From JAMLIN01 sp964476625 (lineage in GTDB: Bacteria; Pseudomonadota; Gammaproteobacteria; Burkholderiales; Burkholderiaceae_E): 22,827 nt of DNA. A program made the translations under genes and the position numbers. This document shows, one piece after another, positions 7,393 through 16,072 of this stretch. The stretch lies in contig CAYZBJ010000073.1 of assembly GCA_964476625.1 (NCBI GenBank), positions 1 to 22,827 of the forward strand, in the 5' to 3' direction. The notes beneath the pieces are model-generated. The model was not told the origin of the DNA. It did no database searches and worked only from the letters and a program-made list of their open reading frames with translations. Positions within the stretch are counted from its first letter, which is position 1, and each line of letters opens with the position of its first letter.

Positions 7393-8124
7393 GCGCGCAA
7401 CCGCCCTGCTCGAAGTGGAGGGCGCCTCGAAGAGCTTTCGCGGGCTCAAGGCGGTCGACCGCGCGTCGCTGTCGGTCGAGCGCGGCGAGATCGTTGCGCT
7501 GATCGGCCCCAACGGCGCCGGCAAGACCACCCTGTTCAACCTGGTGGCCGGCGTCATGCCGCCCGACCAGGGTCGAATCCGCTTCCTCGGGGCCGACATC
7601 GCCGGCTGGCGCGCCGACCAGGTGTGCGCGGCCGGTATCGGCCGTACCTTCCAGGTCGTCAAGCCCTTCGCCGACATGTCGGTGCTCGAGAACGTGATGG
7701 TCGGCGGTTTTCGCGGCACCGCCGATCGGCGGGTCGCGCGTTCGCGCGCCGAGCGCGCGCTGCGCGACCTCGACATGTGGTCCCTGCGCGCGCGCCCGGC
7801 CTCGTCGCTGACCCTGCCCGATCGCAAGCGGCTCGAAGTCGCGCGCGCCCTGGCCTGCGAGCCGCAGCTGCTGCTGCTCGACGAGGTCATGGCCGGCCTG
7901 CGTCCGACCGAAACCGATGTCATGGTGGCGACCTTCCGGCGCCTGAATGCCGAGCACGGGGTGACGATCCTCCTGATCGAGCATGTGATGCGCGCGGTGA
8001 TGGCGCTGGCACAGCGCGTCTACGTGCTGCATCACGGCGAGATCATTTCCTCGGGTACGCCGCAGCAGGTCACTACGGATCCGCGGGTGCTCGAGAGCTA
8101 CCTCGGCACGGGGGCGCTGGGCTG

Positions 8125-8125
<1 letters not shown>
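7385..8125 (+). CDS. livG: ABC transporter ATP-binding protein (LivG family) with atypical signature motif
   Basis: Cytoplasmic ATPase, 246 residues, energising LivHM. Walker A is GPNGAGKTT (41-49), Walker B LLLLDE (162-167), and the switch histidine is in LLIEH (H200). The ABC signature is not LSGGQ-like: in its place is SSLTLPDRKRLEVARAL (140-156), where the usual S-G-G/L-G-E core reads T-L-P-D-R. This variant occurs in a subset of LivG proteins. In the heterodimer, LivF has a full signature, so one of the two ATP sites may be degenerate. The gene overlaps livM by 8 bp and livF by 1 bp (TGATG). Confidence 0.93.
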
Positions 8126-8828
<703 letters not shown>

Positions 8829-8829
<1 letters not shown>

Positions 8830-8845
8830 GCCAGCGCCGCTGGCC
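8829..8845 (+). terminator. Small hairpin at the end of livF
   Basis: GGCCAGC (8829-8835), loop GCC, GCTGGCC (8839-8845), starting on the last base of the livF stop codon. There is no T tract downstream. It may contribute to 3' end formation or mRNA protection. Confidence 0.35.
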
Positions 8846-8869
8846 GTGGTTCGTGAGGCGCCGCGGCGC

Positions 8870-8942
8870 GGGGTCAGAAATGGGGTCACAGAAATGGGGT
8901 CAGACACCATTAATGTTCATTAATGGTGTCTGACCCCATTTC
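8870..8942. repeat. GGGGTCA repeat cluster with a perfect 24-bp inverted repeat
   Basis: Three direct imperfect units, GGGGTCAGAAAT (8870-8881), GGGGTCACAGAAAT (8882-8895) and GGGGTCAGACACCATTAAT (from 8896), then an inverted copy. Arms 8891-8914 and 8919-8942 pair perfectly over 24 bp around a GTTC loop. The right arm contains GGTGTCTGACCCCATTTC. AT-rich arms in a GC-rich genome and the modular structure suggest a mobile or REP-like extragenic repeat. From memory, GGGGTCAGA-type hairpins recur near REP-associated Y1 transposases in proteobacteria; no transposase gene is present here. It could also act as a bidirectional transcription barrier between the convergent livF and FAD-oxidase genes. 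Confidence 0.8.
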
Positions 8943-8973
8943 ATTTGGTCGCAGGCGACTTTGTCGTTGCGCC

Positions 8974-10422
8974 TCAGTCCCGGGGCGCGAGCAGCTTGCC
9001 GGGGTTCATCAGCCCCTGTGGATCGAGCGCCTGCTTGATTCGCCACATCAGCGCCCGCTCGACCGGCGACTTGTAGCGGGCCGCCTCGTCGCGACGCAGG
9101 AGGCCGAGGCCATGCTCGGCCGAGATCGAGCCGTCGAAGGCCGCCACCGCATCGTGGGTGACGAGGTTGATGTCGGCTTGCCGCGCGAGGAAGGCGGCCT
9201 GGGCGTCGGCGTCGGCGTGGTCGGTCGCCGGCGAGACGTTGTAGTGCAGGTTGCCGTCGCCGAGATGGCCGAAGACCACCATCCGGATGTCGGGGAAGCG
9301 GCGCAGCAGCTCGGCGTTGGTCGACTCGATGAAGCGGGCGATCGACGAGATCGGCACCGAGATGTCGTGCTTGATGTTCTTGCCGATCGCGGCCTGCGCC
9401 TCGGAGATGTTCTCGCGCAGCGCCCAGAGCGCGCGCGAGCGGGCGATGGAGTCGGCGACCACGGCATCGGCGACCAGGCCCGCCTCGATCGCTTCGGCGA
9501 GCAGGCCCTCGAAGAGCGTGGTGGCATGCGCCTCGCCCTCGGCGTCGGAGCATTCGAGCAGCACGAAGTACTCGCCGGCGGCGGCGAGCGGGTTCGGGCA
9601 ATGCGGATAGACCCGCTCGACCAGCTCGAGGCAGAAGGCACTCATCAGCTCGAACGCGGTCAGGCTGGCCGCCAGTCGTCGCTGCGCGAGCTCGAGCAGC
9701 CGGGTCGCGTCCGCCACGCTGGCGACCGCGGCCAGCGCGGTCAGTTGCGCCGCCGGCCGCGGGAACAGCTTGAGGGTGGCGGCGGTGATGACCCCCAGGG
9801 TGCCTTCGGCGCCGATGAAGAGGTCGCGAAGATCGTAGCCGGTGTTGTCCTTGCGCAGGCCGCGCAGGCCCGGCCAGACCTCGCCGTCGGCGGTGACCAC
9901 CTCGAGGCCGAGGCAGAGCTCGCGGGCATTGCCGTAGCGCAGCACCTGGGTGCCGCCGGCATTGGTCGACAGGTTGCCGCCGATGGTGCAGCTGCCCTGC
10001 GAGGGCAGCGACAGCGGGAACAGCCGATCGGCCTGTTCGGCGGCCGCATGGAGCTCGCCGAGGGTGCAACCGGCCTCGACGGTGATCGTGTTGTTGGCCG
10101 GGTCGAGCGCCCGCACGCGCTTCATCCGCGCCAGCGACAGCACCACGTTGCGGCCATCGTCGGGCGTCGCGCCACCCGACAGGCCGGTGTTGCCGCCCTG
10201 GGGCACCACGGCGTAGCCGTGCTCGCGGCACCAGCGCACCACCGCGGCGACCGCAGCCGTGTCGTCGGGCATGGCCACCGCCAGCGCCTGGCCGCGGTAG
10301 CGGCCGCGCCAGTCGACGAGCATCGGCGCGATCGCGTCGGCCTCGACCAGCAGCCGGCCGCTGAAGGCCGCCGCCAGCGATTCGCGCGCGCGCTGGTCGG
10401 GCTGGTCGGCGGCGCCGCTCAC
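8974..10422 (-). CDS. FAD-binding oxidoreductase, GlcD / D-2-hydroxyacid dehydrogenase type
   Basis: Flavoprotein of the FAD_binding_4 plus FAD-oxidase C-terminal family, 482 residues, oxidising a D-2-hydroxyacid such as glycolate, D-lactate or D-2-hydroxyglutarate. The PCMH-type FAD domain shows VVPQGGNTGLSGGA (73-86), TIGGNLSTNAGG (147-158) and FIGAEGTLGVIT (203-213). The C-terminal domain shows GHLGDGNLHYN (385-395) with metal-ligand histidines, SAEHGLG and a terminal DPQGLMNPGK. Start: GTG at 10422, whose last two bases are also the first two of the ffh stop (GTGA), giving a normal-length N-terminus. No ATG lies nearby. It is therefore probably co-transcribed and translationally coupled with ffh. 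The exact substrate cannot be told from sequence. Confidence 0.9.
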   Translation of the reverse strand: MSGAADQPDQRARESLAAAFSGRLLVEADAIAPMLVDWRGRYRGQALAVAMPDDTAAVAAVVRWCREHGYAVVPQGGNTGLSGGATPDDGRNVVLSLARMKRVRALDPANNTITVEAGCTLGELHAAAEQADRLFPLSLPSQGSCTIGGNLSTNAGGTQVLRYGNARELCLGLEVVTADGEVWPGLRGLRKDNTGYDLRDLFIGAEGTLGVITAATLKLFPRPAAQLTALAAVASVADATRLLELAQRRLAASLTAFELMSAFCLELVERVYPHCPNPLAAAGEYFVLLECSDAEGEAHATTLFEGLLAEAIEAGLVADAVVADSIARSRALWALRENISEAQAAIGKNIKHDISVPISSIARFIESTNAELLRRFPDIRMVVFGHLGDGNLHYNVSPATDHADADAQAAFLARQADINLVTHDAVAAFDGSISAEHGLGLLRRDEAARYKSPVERALMWRIKQALDPQGLMNPGKLLAPRD

Positions 10423-11774
10423 CGCATCCCCGGCATCATGCCCTTCATGCCGCGCATCATCTTGGCGAGCCCGCCCTTCTGCATCCGCTTCATCATGGTC
10501 TGCATCTGCTCGAACTGCTTGAGCAGCCGGTTGACTTCCTGCACCGGCACGCCTGCCCCGGTGGCGATCCGGCGCTTGCGGGAAGCCTTGATGGTCTCGG
10601 GGCGGCTGCGCTCGGAGGCGGTCATGGAATGGATGATTCCCTGCATCCGCCGCATCTGGCCCTCGGCCTTGCCCATGTCGGCGCCGGCGGCGGCCTGCTG
10701 GAACTGGGACGGCAGCTTGTCGAGCAGCGAACCGAGGCCACCCATCTTGTTCATCTGGCCGAGCTGGGCCAGGAAGTCGTTGAGGTCGAAGCGGTTGCCC
10801 GACTTGAGCTTGTCGGCGAGCTCGCGCGCCGCCACCTGGTCGACGTTGCGCTGGGCTTCCTCGACCAGCGACACGATGTCGCCCATGCCGAGGATGCGGT
10901 TCGACATCCGGTCGGGATGGAAGGTCTCGAGGCCGTCGAGCTTTTCGCCCACCCCGACGAACTTGATCGGCGCGCCGGTGATCGCCCGCACCGACAGCGC
11001 CGCGCCGCCGCGCGAGTCGCCATCGAGCTTGGTGAGCACGACCCCGGTCAGGGGCAGGGCCTCGCCGAAGGCGCGCGCGGTGTTGACCGCGTCCTGGCCC
11101 TGCATCGCATCGACCACGAACAGGGTCTCGATCGGGCGCAGGCCGGCATGGAGCTCGCGGATCTCGGCCATCATCTGCTCGTCGATCGCGAGCCGGCCCG
11201 CGGTATCGACGATCAGGACGTCGTGGAAATGGGTGCGGGCCCATTGCAGCGCCGCCGCGGCGATCTCGGCCGGCTTCTGCTGGGGGTTCGAGGCGAAGAA
11301 GTCGGCGCCGGCCTGGGCCGCGACGGTACGCAGCTGTTCGATCGCGGCCGGCCGGTAGACGTCGCAGGAAACCGTCAGGACCTTCTTCTTCTGTTTCTCG
11401 CGCAGCCACTTCGCGAGCTTGCCGACGGTGGTCGTCTTGCCGGCGCCCTGCAGCCCGGCCATCAGGACCACGGCGGGCGGCGCGGCCGACAGGTCGAGGC
11501 CCTGCGATGCGCCGCCCATCAGCTCGGTGAGCTCGCGATTGACCACGCCGACCAGCGCCTGGCCGGGCGAGAGGCTGCCGATCACGTCCTCGCCGAGGGC
11601 CTTCTCCTTGACCTTGGCGATGAAATCGCGAACCACCGGCAGGGCGACGTCCGCCTCGAGCAGCGCGATGCGGATCTCGCGCAGCATCTGCTGGGTGTTC
11701 GCCTCGGTGAGGCGGGCCTCGCCGCGCATGGTCTTGACGACGCGCGACAGGCGTTGTGACAGATTTTCCAGCAT
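10419..11774 (-). CDS. ffh: Signal recognition particle protein Ffh (SRP54)
   Basis: SRP GTPase that binds 4.5S RNA and signal sequences and targets ribosomes to FtsY at the inner membrane; 451 residues, full length. N domain at 1-90 (MLENLSQRLSRVVKTMRG, and ALLEADVALPVVRDF). G domain: GLQGAGKTT (107-115), CDVYRPAA (138-145), DTAGRL (190-195) and TKLDGDSRGG (248-257). The Met-rich M domain includes TGAGVPVQEVNRLLKQFEQM and ends GLAKMMRGMKGMMPGMR. Only 22 bp separate its start from the divergent ypjD-like gene, the same neighbour seen in many gamma- and betaproteobacteria. No strong ribosome site precedes the ATG (AAGG only 2 bp away), so the mRNA may be leaderless or have a very short leader. 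Confidence 0.97.
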   Translation of the reverse strand: MLENLSQRLSRVVKTMRGEARLTEANTQQMLREIRIALLEADVALPVVRDFIAKVKEKALGEDVIGSLSPGQALVGVVNRELTELMGGASQGLDLSAAPPAVVLMAGLQGAGKTTTVGKLAKWLREKQKKKVLTVSCDVYRPAAIEQLRTVAAQAGADFFASNPQQKPAEIAAAALQWARTHFHDVLIVDTAGRLAIDEQMMAEIRELHAGLRPIETLFVVDAMQGQDAVNTARAFGEALPLTGVVLTKLDGDSRGGAALSVRAITGAPIKFVGVGEKLDGLETFHPDRMSNRILGMGDIVSLVEEAQRNVDQVAARELADKLKSGNRFDLNDFLAQLGQMNKMGGLGSLLDKLPSQFQQAAAGADMGKAEGQMRRMQGIIHSMTASERSRPETIKASRKRRIATGAGVPVQEVNRLLKQFEQMQTMMKRMQKGGLAKMMRGMKGMMPGMR

Positions 11775-11796
11775 GGCCTTGTATTAAACTGGGTCG
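11775..11796. promoter_or_regulatory. 22-bp divergent intergenic region between ffh and ypjD-like gene
   Basis: Contains one AT-rich core, TATTAAA (11782-11788). Read leftward it gives TTTAAT (5 of 6 to the -10 consensus), about 9 bp before the ffh ATG. Read rightward it gives TATTAA, about 9 bp before the ypjD-like ATG. No convincing -35 was found on either strand. Both genes would have leaders of only a few bases if this core is used. Confidence 0.4.
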
Positions 11797-12624
11797 ATGT
11801 CGATTCTACTGGTTGTCGCCTACCTGCTGCCGGTGTTCCTCTACGGTATCGCATGGTGGCTGGCGGTGCGTCGCGCCGGCGATTCGCCGGCCGCGCAGCG
11901 GGTCGCCTCCGGATGGCAACTGATCGGGCTCGTCGCCCACCTCGCGAGCCTGTATTTCGCCTTCTTCCCGGATGGGGTAGCGCACATCGGCTTCGCCCCG
12001 ATCCTTTCGGCGGCCCTCTGGGTCGGAGTCGCCCTGCTGTGGATCGAGGGGCTGCGCAGCCACGTCCGGGCGCTGCGGGTGCTGGTGTTGCCGGTGGCGG
12101 CGCTGGCCGTACTGCTGCCGTGGGCATTTCCCGGCGGCGACATGGCCGAGCATGGCGGCGGGCCGATGTTCGTTCCCCATGTCCTGGTCGGCACCCTGGC
12201 CTACGCCGTCCTGCTGGTCGCCGCGGCCCACGCCGGGCTGATGGCGAGCGCCGAGCGCGCCCTGCACGGCCATCGCGCCGGCGTACCGATGCTCGGGCGC
12301 TTCCTCGACGAGTTGCCGCCGCTGCTGGTGCTCGAACGGCTGCTGTTTCGCTTCATCGCGATCGGCTTCGCGCTGCTTACCCTGACGCTGGTGAGCGGCT
12401 TCGTGTTCAGCGAGGAGATCTTCGGCCGCGCGTTTCGCTTCGAGCACAAGACCTTGCTCGCGCTGATCGCCTGGGCGGTGTTCGCCGTGCTCCTGCTGGG
12501 GCGGTGGCGCTGGGGCTGGCGGGGCCGGCTCGCGCTGCGCATGACTTTCGGCGGTTTCGCGATCCTGCTGCTGGCCTACGTCGGCACCCGCTTCGTGCTC
12601 GAGGTCGTGCTCGGCCGCTTCTAG
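11797..12624 (+). CDS. ypjD: Cytochrome c assembly-family inner membrane protein (CcsA/YpjD-like)
   Basis: Polytopic inner-membrane protein of 275 residues with about eight hydrophobic segments, ending LAYVGTRFVLEVVLGRF. The segments FVPHVLVGTLAYAVLLVAAAH and RFEHKTLLALIAWAVFAVLLL carry the spaced histidines of the CcsA/HemX family. The Trp-rich WWD haem-handling motif of true CcsA/CcmC proteins is not seen, which fits the YpjD subgroup adjacent to ffh in many proteobacteria. Its function there is not established; a role in cytochrome c maturation is only implied by family. Start is the first ATG, with weak ribosome binding, 22 bp from divergent ffh. It heads a same-strand series leading to pilS, pilR and ampD. 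Confidence 0.82.
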   Translation: MSILLVVAYLLPVFLYGIAWWLAVRRAGDSPAAQRVASGWQLIGLVAHLASLYFAFFPDGVAHIGFAPILSAALWVGVALLWIEGLRSHVRALRVLVLPVAALAVLLPWAFPGGDMAEHGGGPMFVPHVLVGTLAYAVLLVAAAHAGLMASAERALHGHRAGVPMLGRFLDELPPLLVLERLLFRFIAIGFALLTLTLVSGFVFSEEIFGRAFRFEHKTLLALIAWAVFAVLLLGRWRWGWRGRLALRMTFGGFAILLLAYVGTRFVLEVVLGRF

Positions 12625-12681
12625 GGCGCGCGGCGGCTGGGTTCCTGTCGTTTTTCCATTCATACCGGGGTAGGGCGTTCG

Positions 12682-12924
12682 ATGGGCAAGGTAGTGTTCT
12701 GGCTGGCGGTCCTCGGCGCGGTCTTCCTGGTGGCGCGCGCCATCGGCCTGGTCCAGCGGCGCGAAGCCACGCGCCGGCGCGAAGCCGAAGCCGATGCCGG
12801 CCCGCGCGCCCTGGAGATGGATCGTTGCGCCCATTGCGGGGTGCACTTTCCTCGCGCCGACGCGGTGCGCGAGGGCGGCAGCGCCTACTGCAGCGAGGAG
12901 CATCGCCGGGCGGCTTCGCGATGA
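12682..12924 (+). CDS. Small membrane-anchored Cys-motif protein (PP0621-like)
   Basis: 80 residues. A single N-terminal hydrophobic segment (VVFWLAVLGAVFLVARAIGL) is followed by a basic/acidic linker. The C-terminal part has CAHCGVHFPRADAV and YCSEEH, a C-x2-C ... C-x3-H arrangement that could bind one zinc. This matches the small PP0621-type protein usually found just before pilS in pseudomonads and Burkholderiales; its function is unknown. The gene overlaps the pilS start by four bases (ATGA). ATG at 12682 follows a purine-rich GGGGTAGGG. Confidence 0.8.
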   Translation: MGKVVFWLAVLGAVFLVARAIGLVQRREATRRREAEADAGPRALEMDRCAHCGVHFPRADAVREGGSAYCSEEHRRAASR

Positions 12925-14606
12925 GCGAGGCGGCGCGTCCGGCGACGCCGGCCCCCGCCGCCCTGCCCGCCGTATCGGCGTCGCACTGGACCGCGCTGCG
13001 CTGGTATTCGGTCAGCCGGGTCGTGCTCGCCGCGCTCCTGCTGGTGGCCTCCTGGGGCTACAACGGCCGGGTCCTGATCGAGATCACCGATCCAGGCCGC
13101 TTTCGCAGTGTCGCCTTCGTCTACCTCGTGCTCGGCATCGGTTATCTCGCGACGATTCGCTGGGGAAAGCCGCAGTTCCGGCCGCTGCGCGACCTGCAGC
13201 TGCTCACCGACCTGGTCGCGATCGTGTTGCTCATGAGCGTGGCGGGCGGTATCCGGGGCGGGCTCGGGGTGCTGGTGGTGGCTTCGGTGGCGGCGGCCGC
13301 GGTCATCAGCAACGCGCGTACCTCGGCGCTCTACGCGGCGGCCGGAACCCTCGCGCTGCTTGCCGAGACCGGCGTGCGCTCGCTCTGGGCCGGTACCGTC
13401 GACCCTTCCGAGTCCCTGCTCGCGGGCATCTTCGGCGCTGCCTGCTTCCTGATCGCGATCGCCGTCAATTCGCTGGCCGGCCGGCTGTCGCAGCAGGAGG
13501 CGCTCGCGCACCGGCGCGGCGAAGACCTGCGCAACCAGCTCGCGGTCACCCATCGGGTGATCGCCGAACTCGACATCGGGGTGATGGTGGTGAGCGCGCA
13601 GGGCAAGGTGCGGACCATGAACCGGGCCGCCCAGCAGATGATCGGCCTGCCGGGGCATCCCTTCGAGCGTACGCCCGGGGGCGGGTCGCCGACCCTCGAC
13701 CGGGTCCTCGGGCCGGCCTGGGGTGGCCTGCAGGCCCTGTACCTGAACTGGCGCGAGCAGTCGGCCGCGGCGCCCCATGTCGGCGAATTCTCGCCCCGGG
13801 CGGGGCATCTGGCCGAGCCGGTGCCGAAACTGCGACTGCGCTTCATGCGCGCGCGCGAGAGCGACGACAGCGATGCGGTGGTCCTGGTCGAGGACATGCA
13901 CGAGCTCGAGCTGCGCGCCCAGCAGCTCAAGCTCGCCTCGATGGGCCGCCTGTCGGCGTCGATCGCCCACGAGATCCGCAATCCGCTGGCGGCGATCCGC
14001 CATGCCAACGGCCTGCTCGCCGAAGGCCTCGGCGAGCCGTCCCTGCGGCGGCTCGCCAGCATCATCGAGGACAACACGGTGCGCATCGACCGCACCATCG
14101 AGGATGTGTTGTCGATCTCGCGGCGCGACCGCTCGATCGATGAATCCATCGACATGCCGAGGTTCCTGCCGGCGTTCGCCGCCGAGTTCACCCGGCAGGT
14201 GGGGGTCGATCCCGGGCGGGTCGCGGTGTCGGTGCGCACCACCCGCACGCTCGCCTTCGACTCCAACCACTTGCGGCGGGTGCTCGCCAACCTGGTCGGC
14301 AATGCCTTGCGCTATGCCAGCCAGGCCACGGGGGCAGTCTCGATCGAATGGGCCGAGGGGCCGGGCGATCGCCTAGAATTGCGAATTGCGGACGATGGAC
14401 CGGGAATGTCCGAAGAGGCCCTGCGCCATGCCTTCGAGCCCTTCTTCACCACGGAAGGGCGCGGCACCGGCCTCGGGCTGTACCTTGCCCGCGAACTGTG
14501 CGGCGCCAACGGCGCCGCGATCCGCTACGAGCGTGGCGGGAGCGGGCGATACGGCGGCGGCTTCGTGATCGAGTCGAAGCCGGCGGGGAGCGACGCGAAA
14601 CCATGA
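12921..14606 (+). CDS. pilS: Sensor histidine kinase PilS
   Basis: Membrane sensor kinase, 561 residues, partner of PilR in controlling type IV pilin transcription. After an Ala/Pro-rich cytoplasmic N-terminus there are about six hydrophobic segments (roughly 28-195), then a PAS-like domain (HRVIAELDIGVMVVSAQGKV). The dimerisation helix is SMGRLSASIAHEIRNPLAAI with phospho-acceptor H350. The ATPase domain has an N box (LRRVLANLVGNALRYA), G1 (IADDGPGM) and F/G2 (FEPFFTTEGRGTGLGLYLAREL). The start overlaps the preceding small gene (ATGA) and the stop overlaps pilR (ATGA). In the known system PilS senses pilin in the membrane and controls PilR phosphorylation. No pilin gene is in this window. 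Confidence 0.93.
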   Translation: MSEAARPATPAPAALPAVSASHWTALRWYSVSRVVLAALLLVASWGYNGRVLIEITDPGRFRSVAFVYLVLGIGYLATIRWGKPQFRPLRDLQLLTDLVAIVLLMSVAGGIRGGLGVLVVASVAAAAVISNARTSALYAAAGTLALLAETGVRSLWAGTVDPSESLLAGIFGAACFLIAIAVNSLAGRLSQQEALAHRRGEDLRNQLAVTHRVIAELDIGVMVVSAQGKVRTMNRAAQQMIGLPGHPFERTPGGGSPTLDRVLGPAWGGLQALYLNWREQSAAAPHVGEFSPRAGHLAEPVPKLRLRFMRARESDDSDAVVLVEDMHELELRAQQLKLASMGRLSASIAHEIRNPLAAIRHANGLLAEGLGEPSLRRLASIIEDNTVRIDRTIEDVLSISRRDRSIDESIDMPRFLPAFAAEFTRQVGVDPGRVAVSVRTTRTLAFDSNHLRRVLANLVGNALRYASQATGAVSIEWAEGPGDRLELRIADDGPGMSEEALRHAFEPFFTTEGRGTGLGLYLARELCGANGAAIRYERGGSGRYGGGFVIESKPAGSDAKP

Positions 14607-16072
14607 AGCCGATCGAAGCACGTGGAGCTGCCGGCGGGCGCCAGGCCATCCCGCGGGTGCTGGTCGTCGACGACGAGGCCGACCTGCGCGAGCTGCTGGA
14701 GCTGACCCTCGTCGGCATGGGGCTCGACGTCGATTGCGCCGCCGACATCGGCGAGGCCACCCGCCTGCTCGAGGCCGCCGACTACGCGCTGTGCCTGACC
14801 GACATGCGCCTGCCCGACGGCGCCGGACTGACGCTGGTCGAGCGCATCGCGCGCGATCATCCGAACACCCCGGTGGCGGTGATCACCGCTTTCGGCAGCG
14901 CCGAGAACGCCGTCGCCGCGCTCAAGGCCGGCGCCTTCGACTATCTCGCCAAGCCGGTCGCGCTCGAGTCGGTGCGCAACCTGGTGCGCTCGGCGATCCG
15001 CCTGCCGGGCGAGGTGGCGCCGGCGGCGCGCGACGATGGCCCCGCCGACCCGACGGCGCGCATGCTCGGGGTGTCGGCGGCGGTTGCCGACGTGCGCGCG
15101 CAGATCCTGCGGCTGGCGCGCAGCATGGCCCCGGTCGCGATCACCGGCGAGTCCGGTTCGGGCAAGGAGCTCGCCGCCCGGCTGGTCCACGAGGCCGGCG
15201 TGCGCGGCGCGCAGCCGTTCGTGGCGGTCAATTGCGGGGCGATCCCCGAGAACCTGATGGAGGCCGAGTTCTTCGGCCATCGCAAGGGGGCCTTCACCGG
15301 CGCCGACGCCGAGCGCGACGGCTTCTTCCAGGCCGCCAACGGCGGCACCCTGTTTCTCGACGAGGTCGCCGACCTGCCGCTCGCGATGCAGGTCAAGCTG
15401 TTGCGCGCGATCCAGGAAAAGCGGGTGCGCAAGGTCGGCGGCACCTCCGAGGATCCGGTCGACGTGCGGATCATCAGCGCCACCCACCAGGACCTCGCCC
15501 AGTGCGTGGCCGCCGGGCGCTTCCGCCAAGACCTCTATTACCGGCTCAACGTCATCGAGCTCAAGCTGCCGCCCCTGCGCGAACGCCGCGAGGACATCCC
15601 GGCGCTCGCGGTCGCGATCCTCGACCGGCTGGCGAATCGCGCCGGCCTGGCGGCGGCGCCGGCGCTCGCCTCGGTGACCCTGCGCTACCTGCAGACCTAC
15701 AACTTCCCGGGCAACGTGCGCGAACTCGAGAACATCCTCGAGCGGGCGCTGGCGTTCTCCAATGGCGAGGTGATCAACGTCGAGGACCTCGGACTGCGCC
15801 CCAGCGCATCGGACGAGGCGCCCAACGAGCGCGACACCGTGCCGGCTGGCGAGGCCACGCCCGCGGCCGGTCCGGCGGGAGCACGGCCGGCCCCGGCCCT
15901 GTCCGCCGAGGGCATCCCCGAGTCGCTGCCCGACTATCTCGACCATGTCGAGCGCCAGGCGATCGAGCGTGCCCTCGAGAAGACGCGTTACAACCGGACC
16001 GCCGCGGCTCGCCTGCTCGGCATCTCGTTTCGCGCGCTGCGCTACCGGATGCAGCGGCTCGGTATAAATTGA
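14603..16072 (+). CDS. pilR: Sigma-54-dependent response regulator PilR
   Basis: 489 residues. Receiver domain about 17-130 with DDE at its start and phospho-acceptor D67 (LTDMRLPDG). AAA+ sigma-54 interaction domain about 150-390: Walker A GESGSGKE (182-189), the sigma-54 contact loop GAFTGA (229-234), Walker B GGTLFLDEVADLP, and VNVIELKLPPLRERREDIP-type arginine finger region. An Ala/Pro linker follows, then a Fis-type helix-turn-helix (ERALEKTRYNRTAAARLLGISFRALRYRMQRLGI). It activates pilA-type promoters with RpoN. The stop codon is overlapped by the proposed TTG start of ampD (TTGA). Confidence 0.95.
   Translation: MKPIEARGAAGGRQAIPRVLVVDDEADLRELLELTLVGMGLDVDCAADIGEATRLLEAADYALCLTDMRLPDGAGLTLVERIARDHPNTPVAVITAFGSAENAVAALKAGAFDYLAKPVALESVRNLVRSAIRLPGEVAPAARDDGPADPTARMLGVSAAVADVRAQILRLARSMAPVAITGESGSGKELAARLVHEAGVRGAQPFVAVNCGAIPENLMEAEFFGHRKGAFTGADAERDGFFQAANGGTLFLDEVADLPLAMQVKLLRAIQEKRVRKVGGTSEDPVDVRIISATHQDLAQCVAAGRFRQDLYYRLNVIELKLPPLRERREDIPALAVAILDRLANRAGLAAAPALASVTLRYLQTYNFPGNVRELENILERALAFSNGEVINVEDLGLRPSASDEAPNERDTVPAGEATPAAGPAGARPAPALSAEGIPESLPDYLDHVERQAIERALEKTRYNRTAAARLLGISFRALRYRMQRLGIN

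Noticed and set aside
8870..8942. A CRISPR array
   Set aside because: The units are short, contiguous and imperfect with no regular spacers, and no cas genes are present.
8923..11358. An 811-residue plus-strand frame opposite the FAD oxidase and ffh
   Set aside because: Shadow frame; the minus-strand proteins have complete family motifs.
10423..11409. N-terminal extension of the FAD oxidase frame into ffh, giving one 811-residue protein
   Set aside because: The extension lies entirely inside ffh in another frame and has no flavoprotein similarity; the GTG at 10422 gives the family length.
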